A stretch of 6,541 nt of DNA, taken from positions 1-6,541 of the forward strand of contig JBBSQE010000170.1 of NCBI GenBank assembly GCA_038258095.1, read 5' to 3'. This document shows positions 1-5,846 of the stretch, in pieces (within the stretch, counting starts at the first letter, position 1; every line of letters begins with the position of its first letter). The notes under the pieces were generated by a model. The model saw nothing but the letters and a program-made list of their open reading frames with translations. It was not told where the DNA came from and ran no database searches. The position numbers and the translations under genes are program-made. Source of the stretch: JBBSQE01 sp038258095 (GTDB lineage Bacteria; Actinomycetota; Thermoleophilia; Solirubrobacterales; 70-9).

Positions 1-490
1 CGCCGATCGCTCCGTAGGGGGAAGACCGCAGCCAAGTCGACATGGCTGCCGAGGAGGGTGCGGTGCAGGCATCGAAGCCGAGACCCTTGAAGGGCTGTGT
101 CCGCCGGCTCGGCGCCGCCGGAGTCGCCCGTCGGGCGGCCCGTTCGTCGCCTCTCCTCGCCACGGCGGTGGGGTCGACGACGATTGCCCGTCTGCGTCCG
201 ATCACCTGTGCCGGACAGCGCTGGTTGGCCGACGGGACGCCGAGGTACACCGCCCGCCGATCGAGCCGCACGCACAGTCCCGGATGGGAGGCGAGCCGGT
301 AGACGGGCCATGACGCAGGCACATTCAGGGTCTCGCCGTGGAAGCGGACCGTGCGGACGGAATCGGCGCCGGCCGTAGGGGCAAAGCATGCCAGCGATGC
401 GGCAAAGAGCGCGCACGCCGCCAGCGCCACGCCGGCGATTGCCACGGGCAGACGTGATTCATCGAGGTTCTTGGGAAGGCGGGATCGCAA
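1..490 (-). CDS. Secreted DUF1906 (Rv2525c-like glycoside-hydrolase-like) protein, C-terminus cut by window edge
   Basis: The reading frame is open from 490 to the left edge, giving 163 complete codons and no stop, so the C-terminal part is missing. Residues 1-42 look like a signal peptide: a charged start (RSRLPKNLDESR), a hydrophobic core (about 16-37) and an APTAGA cleavage region. Residues 43-110 form a small domain with VPASWPVYRL, CVRLDRRAVYLG and an RCPAQVIGR segment, a pattern I associate with the N-terminal part of actinobacterial DUF1906 proteins. A linker rich in Arg, Ala and Pro follows. Residues 136-163 (GLGFDACTAPS, then MSTWLRSSPYGAIG) match the opening strand and helix of the DUF1906/PF08924 TIM-barrel-like domain, related to GH25-type folds and thought to act at the cell envelope. 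There is no ATG in frame; TTG at 490-488 is chosen because GGAAG lies 8 bases upstream. A GTG at codon 16 would shorten the signal peptide. The upstream in-frame stop is at 589-587. The enzymatic activity of this family is not well established. Confidence 0.85.
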   Translation of the reverse strand, partial: MRSRLPKNLDESRLPVAIAGVALAACALFAASLACFAPTAGADSVRTVRFHGETLNVPASWPVYRLASHPGLCVRLDRRAVYLGVPSANQRCPAQVIGRRRAIVVDPTAVARRGDERAARRATPAAPSRRTQPFKGLGFDACTAPSSAAMSTWLRSSPYGAIG

Positions 491-498
491 GGGGGGTG

Positions 499-503
499 CT
501 TCC
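499..503 (-). promoter_or_regulatory. Ribosome binding site that decides the TTG start of the DUF1906 gene
   Basis: Read on the minus strand this is GGAAG, 8 bases before TTG at 490. No ATG exists in this frame between the upstream stop (589-587) and the hydrophobic core, so this site is the main support for the TTG start. Confidence 0.5.
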
Positions 504-566
504 AAAATGGCGGCTGGAGCCCGAAGTTGCGCCGCACGACGCAATCGGCAAGCGATCCTGCCGCTG

Positions 567-617
567 CGTGGTCGGTCGTAAGCGCGTCACTCGGAGGCGA
601 TCGGGCGCCCGACCACG
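567..617. repeat. Inverted repeat, 9-base arms, between two minus-strand genes
   Basis: The arms CGTGGTCGG (567-575) and CCGACCACG (609-617) are perfect reverse complements with 33 bases between them. A second 12-base palindrome, TCGGGCGCCCGA (601-612), overlaps the right arm, so two alternative structures are possible. The element lies just downstream of the PPOX stop and upstream of the DUF1906 gene. There is no T-run, so it is not a classical intrinsic terminator; it could be an operator, a processed 3' end, or chance in high-GC DNA. Confidence 0.35.
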
Positions 618-624
618 GCCTGAG

Positions 625-1074
625 CTAGGCGTTTTGCCCGGTGCCCCCGGACGCGCGCCACCACAGGCAGCGCAGCGCATTCATCCTGATCAACGGCCCG
701 CCGGGGCTGGATTCCCGGTACTGGGGGTACTTGGCCACGAGCGCGGCGCGGCCGTCTGGTTCGTCATCGACCTCGACGATCTTGGTCTCACAGAGGGCCT
801 GGACCCAGGCCAACTCGTCCCAATCATCTGAGTAGTGGTCGACGGTCAGCGCCGCCCGGGAATCCTGCTTCATATAGGCGATCCGGGCCGGTTCCGGACT
901 CCGCTTCGGCTTGTCGTCGATCGCGCTCCAGATCAATCCGGATGTGACGGCGAAGGTGACCGGCAGGACGCGGGGGTGACCGGTGTCATCAACGAACCCG
1001 AGGCGCGCGACTGGGGCGCCGTCCAGAAGCTCATCTGCCCAAGGAGGCAGGTCGGCTAGGTTTGTTCCAGCCAC
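625..1074 (-). CDS. PPOX-class (split-barrel) probable F420-dependent oxidoreductase, Rv0121-like
   Basis: A 149-residue cytoplasmic protein of the pyridoxamine-phosphate-oxidase-like split beta-barrel superfamily, the usual size for the F420-binding TIGR03668/Rv0121 group. Visible hallmarks are VARLGFVDDTGHPRVLPVTFAV near residues 22-43 (first barrel strands, contacting the cofactor), IWSAIDDKPKR around 48-58, and AALTVDHYSDDWDELAWVQ around 74-92, whose VDHYSDDWD stretch is typical of this group. The C-terminal LRCLWWRAS closes the barrel. Members bind F420 (or FMN) and reduce or bind small substrates; the substrate here cannot be told. The start is GTG at 1074-1072. No Shine-Dalgarno precedes it, but a TAAGCT -10-like box lies 6 bases upstream, which fits leaderless translation. 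The stop is TAG. It is divergent from the LLM oxidoreductase at 1112. Family assignment is firm; the F420 preference is inferred. Confidence 0.9.
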   Translation of the reverse strand: MAGTNLADLPPWADELLDGAPVARLGFVDDTGHPRVLPVTFAVTSGLIWSAIDDKPKRSPEPARIAYMKQDSRAALTVDHYSDDWDELAWVQALCETKIVEVDDEPDGRAALVAKYPQYRESSPGGPLIRMNALRCLWWRASGGTGQNA

Positions 1075-1080
1075 GCAGCC

Positions 1081-1090
1081 AGCTTAGGCT
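1081..1090. promoter_or_regulatory. Overlapping divergent -10-like boxes between PPOX and LLM genes
   Basis: The ten bases AGCTTAGGCT carry TAGGCT on the plus strand (1085-1090) and TAAGCT on the minus strand (1086-1081). Both fit the actinobacterial TANNNT -10 pattern. The minus box ends 6 bases before GTG at 1074, predicting a leaderless PPOX transcript. The plus box predicts a start near 1097 and a very short leader before the LLM gene. No clear -35 elements are visible. This is a pattern-based inference. Confidence 0.4.
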
Positions 1091-1100
1091 CAACCGAACG

Positions 1101-1106
1101 AAGGAG
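1101..1106 (+). promoter_or_regulatory. Ribosome binding site of the LLM oxidoreductase gene
   Basis: AAGGAG lies 5 bases before ATG at 1112, a near-ideal Shine-Dalgarno and spacing, which fixes the start of the downstream gene. Confidence 0.75.
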
Positions 1107-1111
1107 CGGAG

Positions 1112-1978
1112 ATGGACATCGGTATCGGGCTTCCCAACGCGGTTCCGGGCACCACCGGCGACCAGCTGACCGAGTGGGCGAGGGCGGCCGAGGAGGCCGG
1201 TTTCTCGACGCTCGGAACCATCGACCGCATCGTCTATCCGAGCTACGAGCCGATGGTGGCTCTCTCTGCCGCCGCGGCGGTGACCGAGCGCATCCGCCTC
1301 GCGACGAGCGTGATGCTCGGGCCGTTGCGCCAGAACGCGGCCGAGGTGGCCAAGCAGTTTCTCTCGCTCGACGCTCTCGCCGGCGGAGGCCGAACCGTCC
1401 TCGGCATCGCGATCGGGGGCCGGAAGGACGACTATGAGATCAGCGGCGTCTCGATGTCCGAGCGCGGCGCTTGGCTCGATGCCGGCCTGGATACGATTCA
1501 CGAGATCTGGGCCGGGGGTGGGGAGCACGGCGGCAAGGTCGGCCCCATGCCGTCAAACGGCGGGCCCAGCCTTCTCGTGGGCGGCAGCGTCGACGCCGCC
1601 TTCGAGCGGGCCGCGAGGCACGGCGACGGTTGGATCATGGGCGGCGGCAGCCCCGACGACTTCAAGGGCGGGCTCGAGAAGCTGGGCTCGGCCTGGAGCG
1701 CCGCGGGACGGGACGGCAAGCCGCCGACCGCCGCGCTCTCCTACTTCGGGCTCGGCGACGGGGGTGAGGCGGCCTCCAACACCTACCTGAACGACTACTA
1801 CGCATTCCTCGGCGACGAGGTCGCGGGAATGATCGCCGGCTCGGCCGCCAACGACGCGGACACGATCAAGGCCTACGTCGCCGGTTTCGAGGAGGCCGGG
1901 TGCGGCGAGCTGATCTTCTTTCCATCGTCGGGTGACGTCGAGCAGGTGCACCTGCTGGCCGAAGCCGCGGGTCTGTAG
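1112..1978 (+). CDS. LLM class (luciferase-like) flavin/F420-dependent oxidoreductase
   Basis: A 288-residue cytoplasmic TIM-barrel protein of the bacterial luciferase-like monooxygenase family, of usual length for single-domain F420-type members. The first strand MDIGIGLPNA (1-10) is followed by WARAAEEAGFSTLGTIDRIVYPSYEPMVALSAAAAVTERIRLATSVM-type segments (about 22-68), the standard beta2-alpha2-beta3 region with the cofactor-facing loop. LGIAIGGRKDDYEISG (about 97-112) is the phosphate/cofactor strand, and LLVGGSVDAAFERAARHGDGW (about 154-174) is the conserved late-barrel signature. C-terminal helices include AYVAGFEEAGCGELIFFPSS. Such enzymes hydroxylate or dehydrogenate small organics using reduced flavin or hydride from F420; the substrate is unknown. 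The ATG start has a strong AAGGAG site and the stop is TAG. It is divergent from a probable F420-type split-barrel protein, which makes F420 the more likely cofactor (inference). Confidence 0.92.
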   Translation: MDIGIGLPNAVPGTTGDQLTEWARAAEEAGFSTLGTIDRIVYPSYEPMVALSAAAAVTERIRLATSVMLGPLRQNAAEVAKQFLSLDALAGGGRTVLGIAIGGRKDDYEISGVSMSERGAWLDAGLDTIHEIWAGGGEHGGKVGPMPSNGGPSLLVGGSVDAAFERAARHGDGWIMGGGSPDDFKGGLEKLGSAWSAAGRDGKPPTAALSYFGLGDGGEAASNTYLNDYYAFLGDEVAGMIAGSAANDADTIKAYVAGFEEAGCGELIFFPSSGDVEQVHLLAEAAGL

Positions 1979-2006
1979 AGCTTCCATCTCGCAGAAGGGT
2001 CCGCGC

Positions 2007-2012
2007 TAGTCT
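2007..2012 (+). promoter_or_regulatory. Possible -10 box upstream of the SGNH hydrolase gene
   Basis: TAGTCT lies in the 64-base gap after the LLM gene and fits TANNNT. A weak -35 candidate, TTCCAT (1982-1987), sits 19 bases upstream. It would give a leader of roughly 20-25 bases containing the GGGAGGA site, so the hydrolase may be transcribed on its own rather than only by read-through. Confidence 0.35.
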
Positions 2013-2035
2013 GATGGGAGTCGTGACCGCCACCC

Positions 2036-2042
2036 GGGAGGA
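2036..2042 (+). promoter_or_regulatory. Shine-Dalgarno abutting ATG 2043; raises a TTG 2046 start
   Basis: GGGAGGA touches the ATG at 2043, leaving only one base between GGAGG and the start codon. The next codon, TTG at 2046, has a spacing of 4 bases. Either start gives essentially the same signal peptide, so the mature enzyme is unaffected. Confidence 0.5.
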
Positions 2043-3221
2043 ATGTTGCGCCGCCTGAGCCCTGTGATCTTTGTCGCCCTAGCGCTGGTCGCTGCCCCTG
2101 CCGCAAACGCTGCCGGCGGGCTCGGCACCTACGTGGCGCTCGGCGATTCCTACACCTCCGCGCCACTGGTTCTGAACCAGCACGGCACGCCGATCGACTG
2201 CGGGCGGTCTGACCACAACTACCCGTCACTCGTGATGGAGGCGCTGGGACCGAACGAGTTCCGCGATGTGAGCTGCGGGTCGGCCCAGACCAAGGACATG
2301 ACCGCTCCCCAGGATGGGCTGCCGGCCGGGGGCACGAACCCGCCGCAGTTCAACGCTCTTGGCGCCAATGTGGACCTCGTGACTATCGGGATCGGCGGCA
2401 ACGATGCGGGCCTCGTCGGTGTGGCCGAGGACTGCGCGATGCTCGACGTGCTCTCACCGACCGGCACTCCGTGCAAGGACAAGTACACGGCCGGCGGCGT
2501 TGATCAGATCGCCGCGAAGATCGAGGCCGCCCGCCCCAGGATCGACGCGGTCCTCCGCGGCATCCATGCCCGGTCGCCGCACGCCCGCGTCGCGATCGTC
2601 GGCTATCCCCATGTCACCCCGCCCGACGGGGAGTCGGGTTACCCGCTGGTCCCCCTCAGCCCCGGCGACATGCACTACATCGACGTGCTGATCATTCGCA
2701 TCAACCAGATGATCGAGGAGGAGGCGCTGCGTGAGGACGCGGAGTTCATCGACACCTACCGCGACAGCGGCGGCCACGACGTCTGCAGGCTCCCGCCGGA
2801 GCGCTGGTTCGAGGGCCTCGTGCCGACCGAGCCCGCCTACCCGCTCCACCCGAACGCCAAGGGTGAGGCGAGCATGGCGCGCTCGGCCCTCGCCGTGCTT
2901 CGCAGGCCGGCACCGGTGCCGGTGATCACCAAGCTGCGGGTCACTCGTCGAGTGCGTTCAGGCCATCCCGCGCGGGTGCGCTTTAATCTCGACCGTGCGG
3001 CGACCGTCACCCTGACGCTGCGCCGCCGGTTTCGGCGACACCTGCGTCGCGTGCTGGTCACCAAGGTGGTGGCGGGGCATCCCGGCCCGAACAGCGTCAG
3101 GCTGCCCGGGCGGCTCCTGCGGCGCCGCACCGGCGTCTATCGCCTCAGCGCGAAGCCTGCAACGCACGCGGCGACCGGCGCTGTCCGCGGCAGGGGACTG
3201 CGGATCAGGCCGCGTCGATAG
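2043..3221 (+). CDS. Secreted SGNH/GDSL-family hydrolase (lipase/esterase-like) with basic C-terminal beta module
   Basis: A 392-residue exported serine hydrolase. Residues 1-23 form a signal peptide (LRRLSPVIFVALALVAAPAANA). The SGNH core spans about 28-285. Block I is ALGDSYTS with nucleophile Ser36; the block II glycine is around CGSAQT (78-83); block III is GIGGNDAGL with Asn120; block V is PLHPNAKGE with His269. These match Streptomyces-type SGNH esterases and lipases that cleave acyl esters outside the cell. The core has cysteines at 53, 78, 131, 144 and 248. The first four fit two of the three disulfides usual in the family; Cys248 appears to lack its partner. From about 290 to 392 there is an Arg-rich beta module (RVRFNLDRAATVTLTLRRR, ending GVYRLSAKPATHAATG), like the Ig/Fn3-like tails common in Thermoleophilia secreted proteins, possibly for surface retention. 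The stop is TAG. The next gene starts 49 bases downstream on the same strand. The substrate is unknown. Confidence 0.9.
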   Translation: MLRRLSPVIFVALALVAAPAANAAGGLGTYVALGDSYTSAPLVLNQHGTPIDCGRSDHNYPSLVMEALGPNEFRDVSCGSAQTKDMTAPQDGLPAGGTNPPQFNALGANVDLVTIGIGGNDAGLVGVAEDCAMLDVLSPTGTPCKDKYTAGGVDQIAAKIEAARPRIDAVLRGIHARSPHARVAIVGYPHVTPPDGESGYPLVPLSPGDMHYIDVLIIRINQMIEEEALREDAEFIDTYRDSGGHDVCRLPPERWFEGLVPTEPAYPLHPNAKGEASMARSALAVLRRPAPVPVITKLRVTRRVRSGHPARVRFNLDRAATVTLTLRRRFRRHLRRVLVTKVVAGHPGPNSVRLPGRLLRRRTGVYRLSAKPATHAATGAVRGRGLRIRPRR

Positions 3222-3226
3222 CCCTG

Positions 3227-3245
3227 GTCGACCGGCTCGGCCGAC
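3227..3245 (+). other. Weak hairpin after the SGNH hydrolase gene
   Basis: GTCGACCGG and its imperfect complement GGCCGAC can form a short GC-rich stem with one mismatch and a three-base loop, starting 6 bases after the TAG stop. There is no U-run, so it is a poor intrinsic terminator; it may only slow transcription or protect the 3' end. Confidence 0.2.
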
Positions 3246-3257
3246 GCCGCCCGGTGG

Positions 3258-3263
3258 TACCTT
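3258..3263 (+). promoter_or_regulatory. Possible -10 box of the M19-like gene
   Basis: TACCTT ends 7 bases before GTG 3271 and would place transcription start at about 3270-3271. That fits either leaderless translation from GTG 3271 or a short leader carrying AGGAGG (3277-3282) for GTG 3289. No -35 box is obvious. Confidence 0.3.
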
Positions 3264-3270
3264 TCTCCGC

Positions 3271-3354
3271 GTGTTCAGGAGGGGGCTCGTGGGAGTGGTA
3301 TCGGCGGCGCTTGCGCTGGTCGTGTGTGCGCCCGTTTCCGCAGCCACCACGTAG
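3271..3354 (+). pseudogene. Signal-peptide segment of the M19-like gene, ended by in-frame TAG
   Basis: From GTG 3271 the frame reads a basic start (FRRG), a hydrophobic core (LVGVVSAALALVVCAPV) and a signal-peptidase-like VSAATT, then TAG at 3352-3354. Without the stop the frame continues as PTKYTLAGNCYSLKG and runs, without any other stop, into the large protein at 3439; 3271 and 3439 differ by exactly 56 codons. The segment is therefore the 5' end of the same gene. The other possible start is GTG 3289, which has AGGAGG (3277-3282) 6 bases upstream but loses the basic N-region. A change from CAG (Gln) to TAG would be a single transition. It could be a true nonsense mutation, a sequencing error, or low-level readthrough. 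Confidence 0.75.
3277..3282 (+). promoter_or_regulatory. Ribosome binding site for alternative GTG 3289 start
   Basis: AGGAGG lies 6 bases before GTG 3289, ideal in sequence and spacing. If used, the signal peptide begins VGVVSAALAL and lacks positive residues. If GTG 3271 is used, the same bases encode an Arg-Arg pair with codons that are rare in high-GC genomes. Confidence 0.45.
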
Positions 3355-3438
3355 CCCACAAAGTACACCCTCGCCGGCAACTGCTATTCGCTGAAGGGTC
3401 CCTCCGGACCAGCCGGGACAGGCGCCTTCCAGCTCCGC

Positions 3439-5835
3439 ATGCAGGCGACCCGGCTCGGCAGCTATCTGCTCTACCGGACCGACCAAACCGTCCTCGCCGT
3501 CCACGGCGACGGCACCGTCTCACCGGACCCCGGTGCGACGCCGGCCGCCGATTGGGCGGTCACGGATGCCGCCGGCGGAGCGTTCCGGCTCTCACCGGCG
3601 TCGGACCCGAGTCGGACCCTCAGCGTCGCCCCGGACGGCGGCCTGACCGCAAACCCCGGCGCCGGCACCCCGGTTACCTTCGCTCCGGCGAAGGGCTGTG
3701 CGGTCTATCCCGAGGCCGAGCTCGGCGCGACGGGGACGCCCTCGAGAGGGAGCACGTCGTTCGGCACCGTCGGCGGGTTCCTCGAAGGCCACATGCACTG
3801 GATGACCTACGAGTACCTAGGCGGCAAGTTCCATTGCGGCAAGCCCTGGAGCCCCTACGGAATTCCCTACGCGCTGCCGGACTGCAGCGACATCGAGGGC
3901 CCCCAAGGCTCCTCGGCGATCATCCAGAACTTCCTCAACTACGGATCGCCGGTTTCCCCGCATGACACGACGGGCTGGCCGAAGCTGACCGAGTGGAGTG
4001 CCCACAACCTGACCTACGAGGGCACCTACTGGAAGTGGATCCAGCGGGCCTGGATGAGTGGCCTGCGGATGATGGTGATGTCCGTCAACGAGAACCGCGT
4101 GCTCTGCCAGCTGAGTCCCCAGAGGAGTCACTCGTGCGACGAGATGGACACGGTTCATCAGGGCTTCAGGGACATCCGTGAGCTTCAGGACTACGTCGAT
4201 GCACAGGCCGGTGGCCCGGGGAAGGGCTTCTTCCAGATCGTCACCACCCCCTTTCAGGCACGGCGGGTCATCAACCAGGGCAAGATGGCCGTTGTCCTCG
4301 AGATCGAGGCCTCGGAGCTCTTCGGGTGCAGGGGCACCGATGGCGCCTCGTCGTGCGATCGCTCGCAGATCGATCGCGAGCTGGACAGCTTCTATCGCGA
4401 AGGCGTGCGCTCGTCGCTCCTCCTCAACAAGTTCGACAACCCGCTCACCGGGGTGCGCTTCGACGGAGGCGCGATCGGCGGACTGATCAACGCCGCGAAC
4501 AAGGAGAGCTCAGGCTCGTTCTGGAGTGCCAGGACATGCACGGGCCGCCTCCACGACAACACGATCGACGCCAGCGCCGGGGATCCGGGCGGGATTCTCT
4601 CTCTTGCGTCGGTCCTGCTCGGCCTCCCCGCCGGGGGGGCGCCCACCTATCCGTCTGCGCCGCACTGCAACACCCGCGGCCTGACCGACCTCGGCGCCTA
4701 CGTAGAGCGCCGGATGATTCAGAAGCACATGATCATCAATCCCGACCACATGAGCCAGGCGGGGGTCGCCGCAACTCTGACGCTCGCCGAGGCCCACCAC
4801 TATTCCGGAATCATCTCCCCGCACGGGTGGATGGACCCGGGGAACTGGCCGCGCATCTGGAGGCTCGGCGGTCTGGCGTTCCCGGACTCGGACACGTCGA
4901 CGGGCTATGTGAAGAACTACGAGAAGTTCCGGCCCAAACGGACACCGTACCTGCTCGGTTGGGGGTACGGGGCCGATCTCGGCGGCCTCGCGGCTCAGCC
5001 CGACGCGCCGGCGAGCGACAAGGGGAGCATCGGCTACCCGTTCAAGTCCTACGACGGCAAGGTCACGATCACGCCGGAGACGACGGGCGAGCGGACGTTC
5101 GACTACCGCAAGGAGGGGGTCGCGACCTACGGCCAGTACCCCGAGTGGTACAAGGACGTTGATCGGCTCGGCGGCCGCAAGATCGGCCGGGACATGTGGA
5201 ACGGCGCCGAGGCCTATCTGCAGATGTGGGAGCGCGCCGACGGGATCAGGGCGCCCGGGTGCCGCGCCGGTGTCGGCCGCCTGGGCGCCAACGGCCTGCC
5301 GAGGATCCGCCTCCGTGTGGGCTGGGGGAAGCTGCTCCGCCGCGCGGGCCAGCCCCAGCAGCGGAGCCGTGCGTGGAGCTGGTGCGTGCGCGGCGCCAGG
5401 AACCGCAGAGCCGCCGACGTCGCCGAGCTGAACCGGAAGGGCCATGTCGAGCTGGTCGGCTCGACGGCGCGCGGCCGGCGCGCCGGCGGGGTGGGGGTCG
5501 GCACATCGGTGAGGCGCCTGCCCCCGGCGGTACACCGGAGGGGCCCGGGTATTTATGTGCGCTCCGCGTCGAAGCGCAGCGTCTTCGTCTACCACGTCAT
5601 GCACGGCCGCGTCCGGATCGCCGCAACCGCTACCCGGGCGCTCGCAAAGCATCCCAACCAGCTCCGCGCCGCGATGCGCCGCGCCCTGTATGCACGGGTG
5701 AGCCAGGCTCCTCGCAGATACGTGGCGAACCCCACTGCAAGCTCCGCCCGCCTCACAGGCGAAACGCTTGCCGGCTCGGAGAACCCGCAGCTGAACCGCA
5801 CGCTGCGCCTCCTCTGCACGCTCAACCACAGCTGA
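3439..5835 (+). CDS. Large secreted-type metallohydrolase resembling peptidase M19 (membrane dipeptidase fold), 5' end interrupted
   Basis: 798 residues are open from ATG 3439, but this ATG has no ribosome binding site and the natural start is probably 3271, before an in-frame TAG (3352). Numbering is from 3439. Residues 1-90, with the 28 codons before, form a beta-rich, possibly trefoil-like domain (GSYLLYRTDQTVLAV, FRLSPASDPSRTLSV). About 100-602 resemble an amidohydrolase-type barrel of the M19 kind: GHMHW (His118, His120), VVLEIEA (Glu290), LLLNKFDNPL (324-333), DHMS (His437), SPHGW (His462) and GYGADLGG (Asp513), in the order of the M19 zinc ligands His-x-Asp, Glu, His, His and Asp. The first motif is HxH rather than HxD. 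RDMWNGAEAYLQMWERA ends the domain. About 606-798 is an Arg-rich, Cys-containing module (WSWCVRGARN, HVELVGSTARGRRAGG, HGRVRIAATA) seen in secreted Thermoleophilia proteins. M19 enzymes cleave dipeptides; the substrate here is unknown. The stop is TGA, 14 bases from the convergent gene. Confidence 0.75.
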   Translation: MQATRLGSYLLYRTDQTVLAVHGDGTVSPDPGATPAADWAVTDAAGGAFRLSPASDPSRTLSVAPDGGLTANPGAGTPVTFAPAKGCAVYPEAELGATGTPSRGSTSFGTVGGFLEGHMHWMTYEYLGGKFHCGKPWSPYGIPYALPDCSDIEGPQGSSAIIQNFLNYGSPVSPHDTTGWPKLTEWSAHNLTYEGTYWKWIQRAWMSGLRMMVMSVNENRVLCQLSPQRSHSCDEMDTVHQGFRDIRELQDYVDAQAGGPGKGFFQIVTTPFQARRVINQGKMAVVLEIEASELFGCRGTDGASSCDRSQIDRELDSFYREGVRSSLLLNKFDNPLTGVRFDGGAIGGLINAANKESSGSFWSARTCTGRLHDNTIDASAGDPGGILSLASVLLGLPAGGAPTYPSAPHCNTRGLTDLGAYVERRMIQKHMIINPDHMSQAGVAATLTLAEAHHYSGIISPHGWMDPGNWPRIWRLGGLAFPDSDTSTGYVKNYEKFRPKRTPYLLGWGYGADLGGLAAQPDAPASDKGSIGYPFKSYDGKVTITPETTGERTFDYRKEGVATYGQYPEWYKDVDRLGGRKIGRDMWNGAEAYLQMWERADGIRAPGCRAGVGRLGANGLPRIRLRVGWGKLLRRAGQPQQRSRAWSWCVRGARNRRAADVAELNRKGHVELVGSTARGRRAGGVGVGTSVRRLPPAVHRRGPGIYVRSASKRSVFVYHVMHGRVRIAATATRALAKHPNQLRAAMRRALYARVSQAPRRYVANPTASSARLTGETLAGSENPQLNRTLRLLCTLNHS

Positions 5836-5846
5836 GCTCGTCGCTT

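Noticed and set aside
388..831. A 147-codon plus-strand frame
   Set aside because: It is opposite the DUF1906 start and the PPOX gene, with no recognisable domain; the minus-strand genes explain the sequence.
1031..1528. A 165-codon minus-strand frame opposite the LLM gene
   Set aside because: It conflicts with the well-supported LLM gene and the divergent promoter and has low-complexity His/Arg-rich shadow composition.
3227..3245. Intrinsic terminator after the SGNH gene
   Set aside because: The stem is short with a mismatch and no U-run follows; kept only as a weak hairpin.
3352..3354. TAG as a pyrrolysine or other genome-wide recoded codon
   Set aside because: TAG ends four other genes in the window and no recoding machinery or downstream element is visible; a local mutation or error is simpler.
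4510..5829. A 439-codon open frame on the minus strand
   Set aside because: It lies opposite the M19-like gene, has the Arg/Ala/Pro-rich composition of a high-GC shadow frame, and shows no domain motif, while the plus strand has clear ones.
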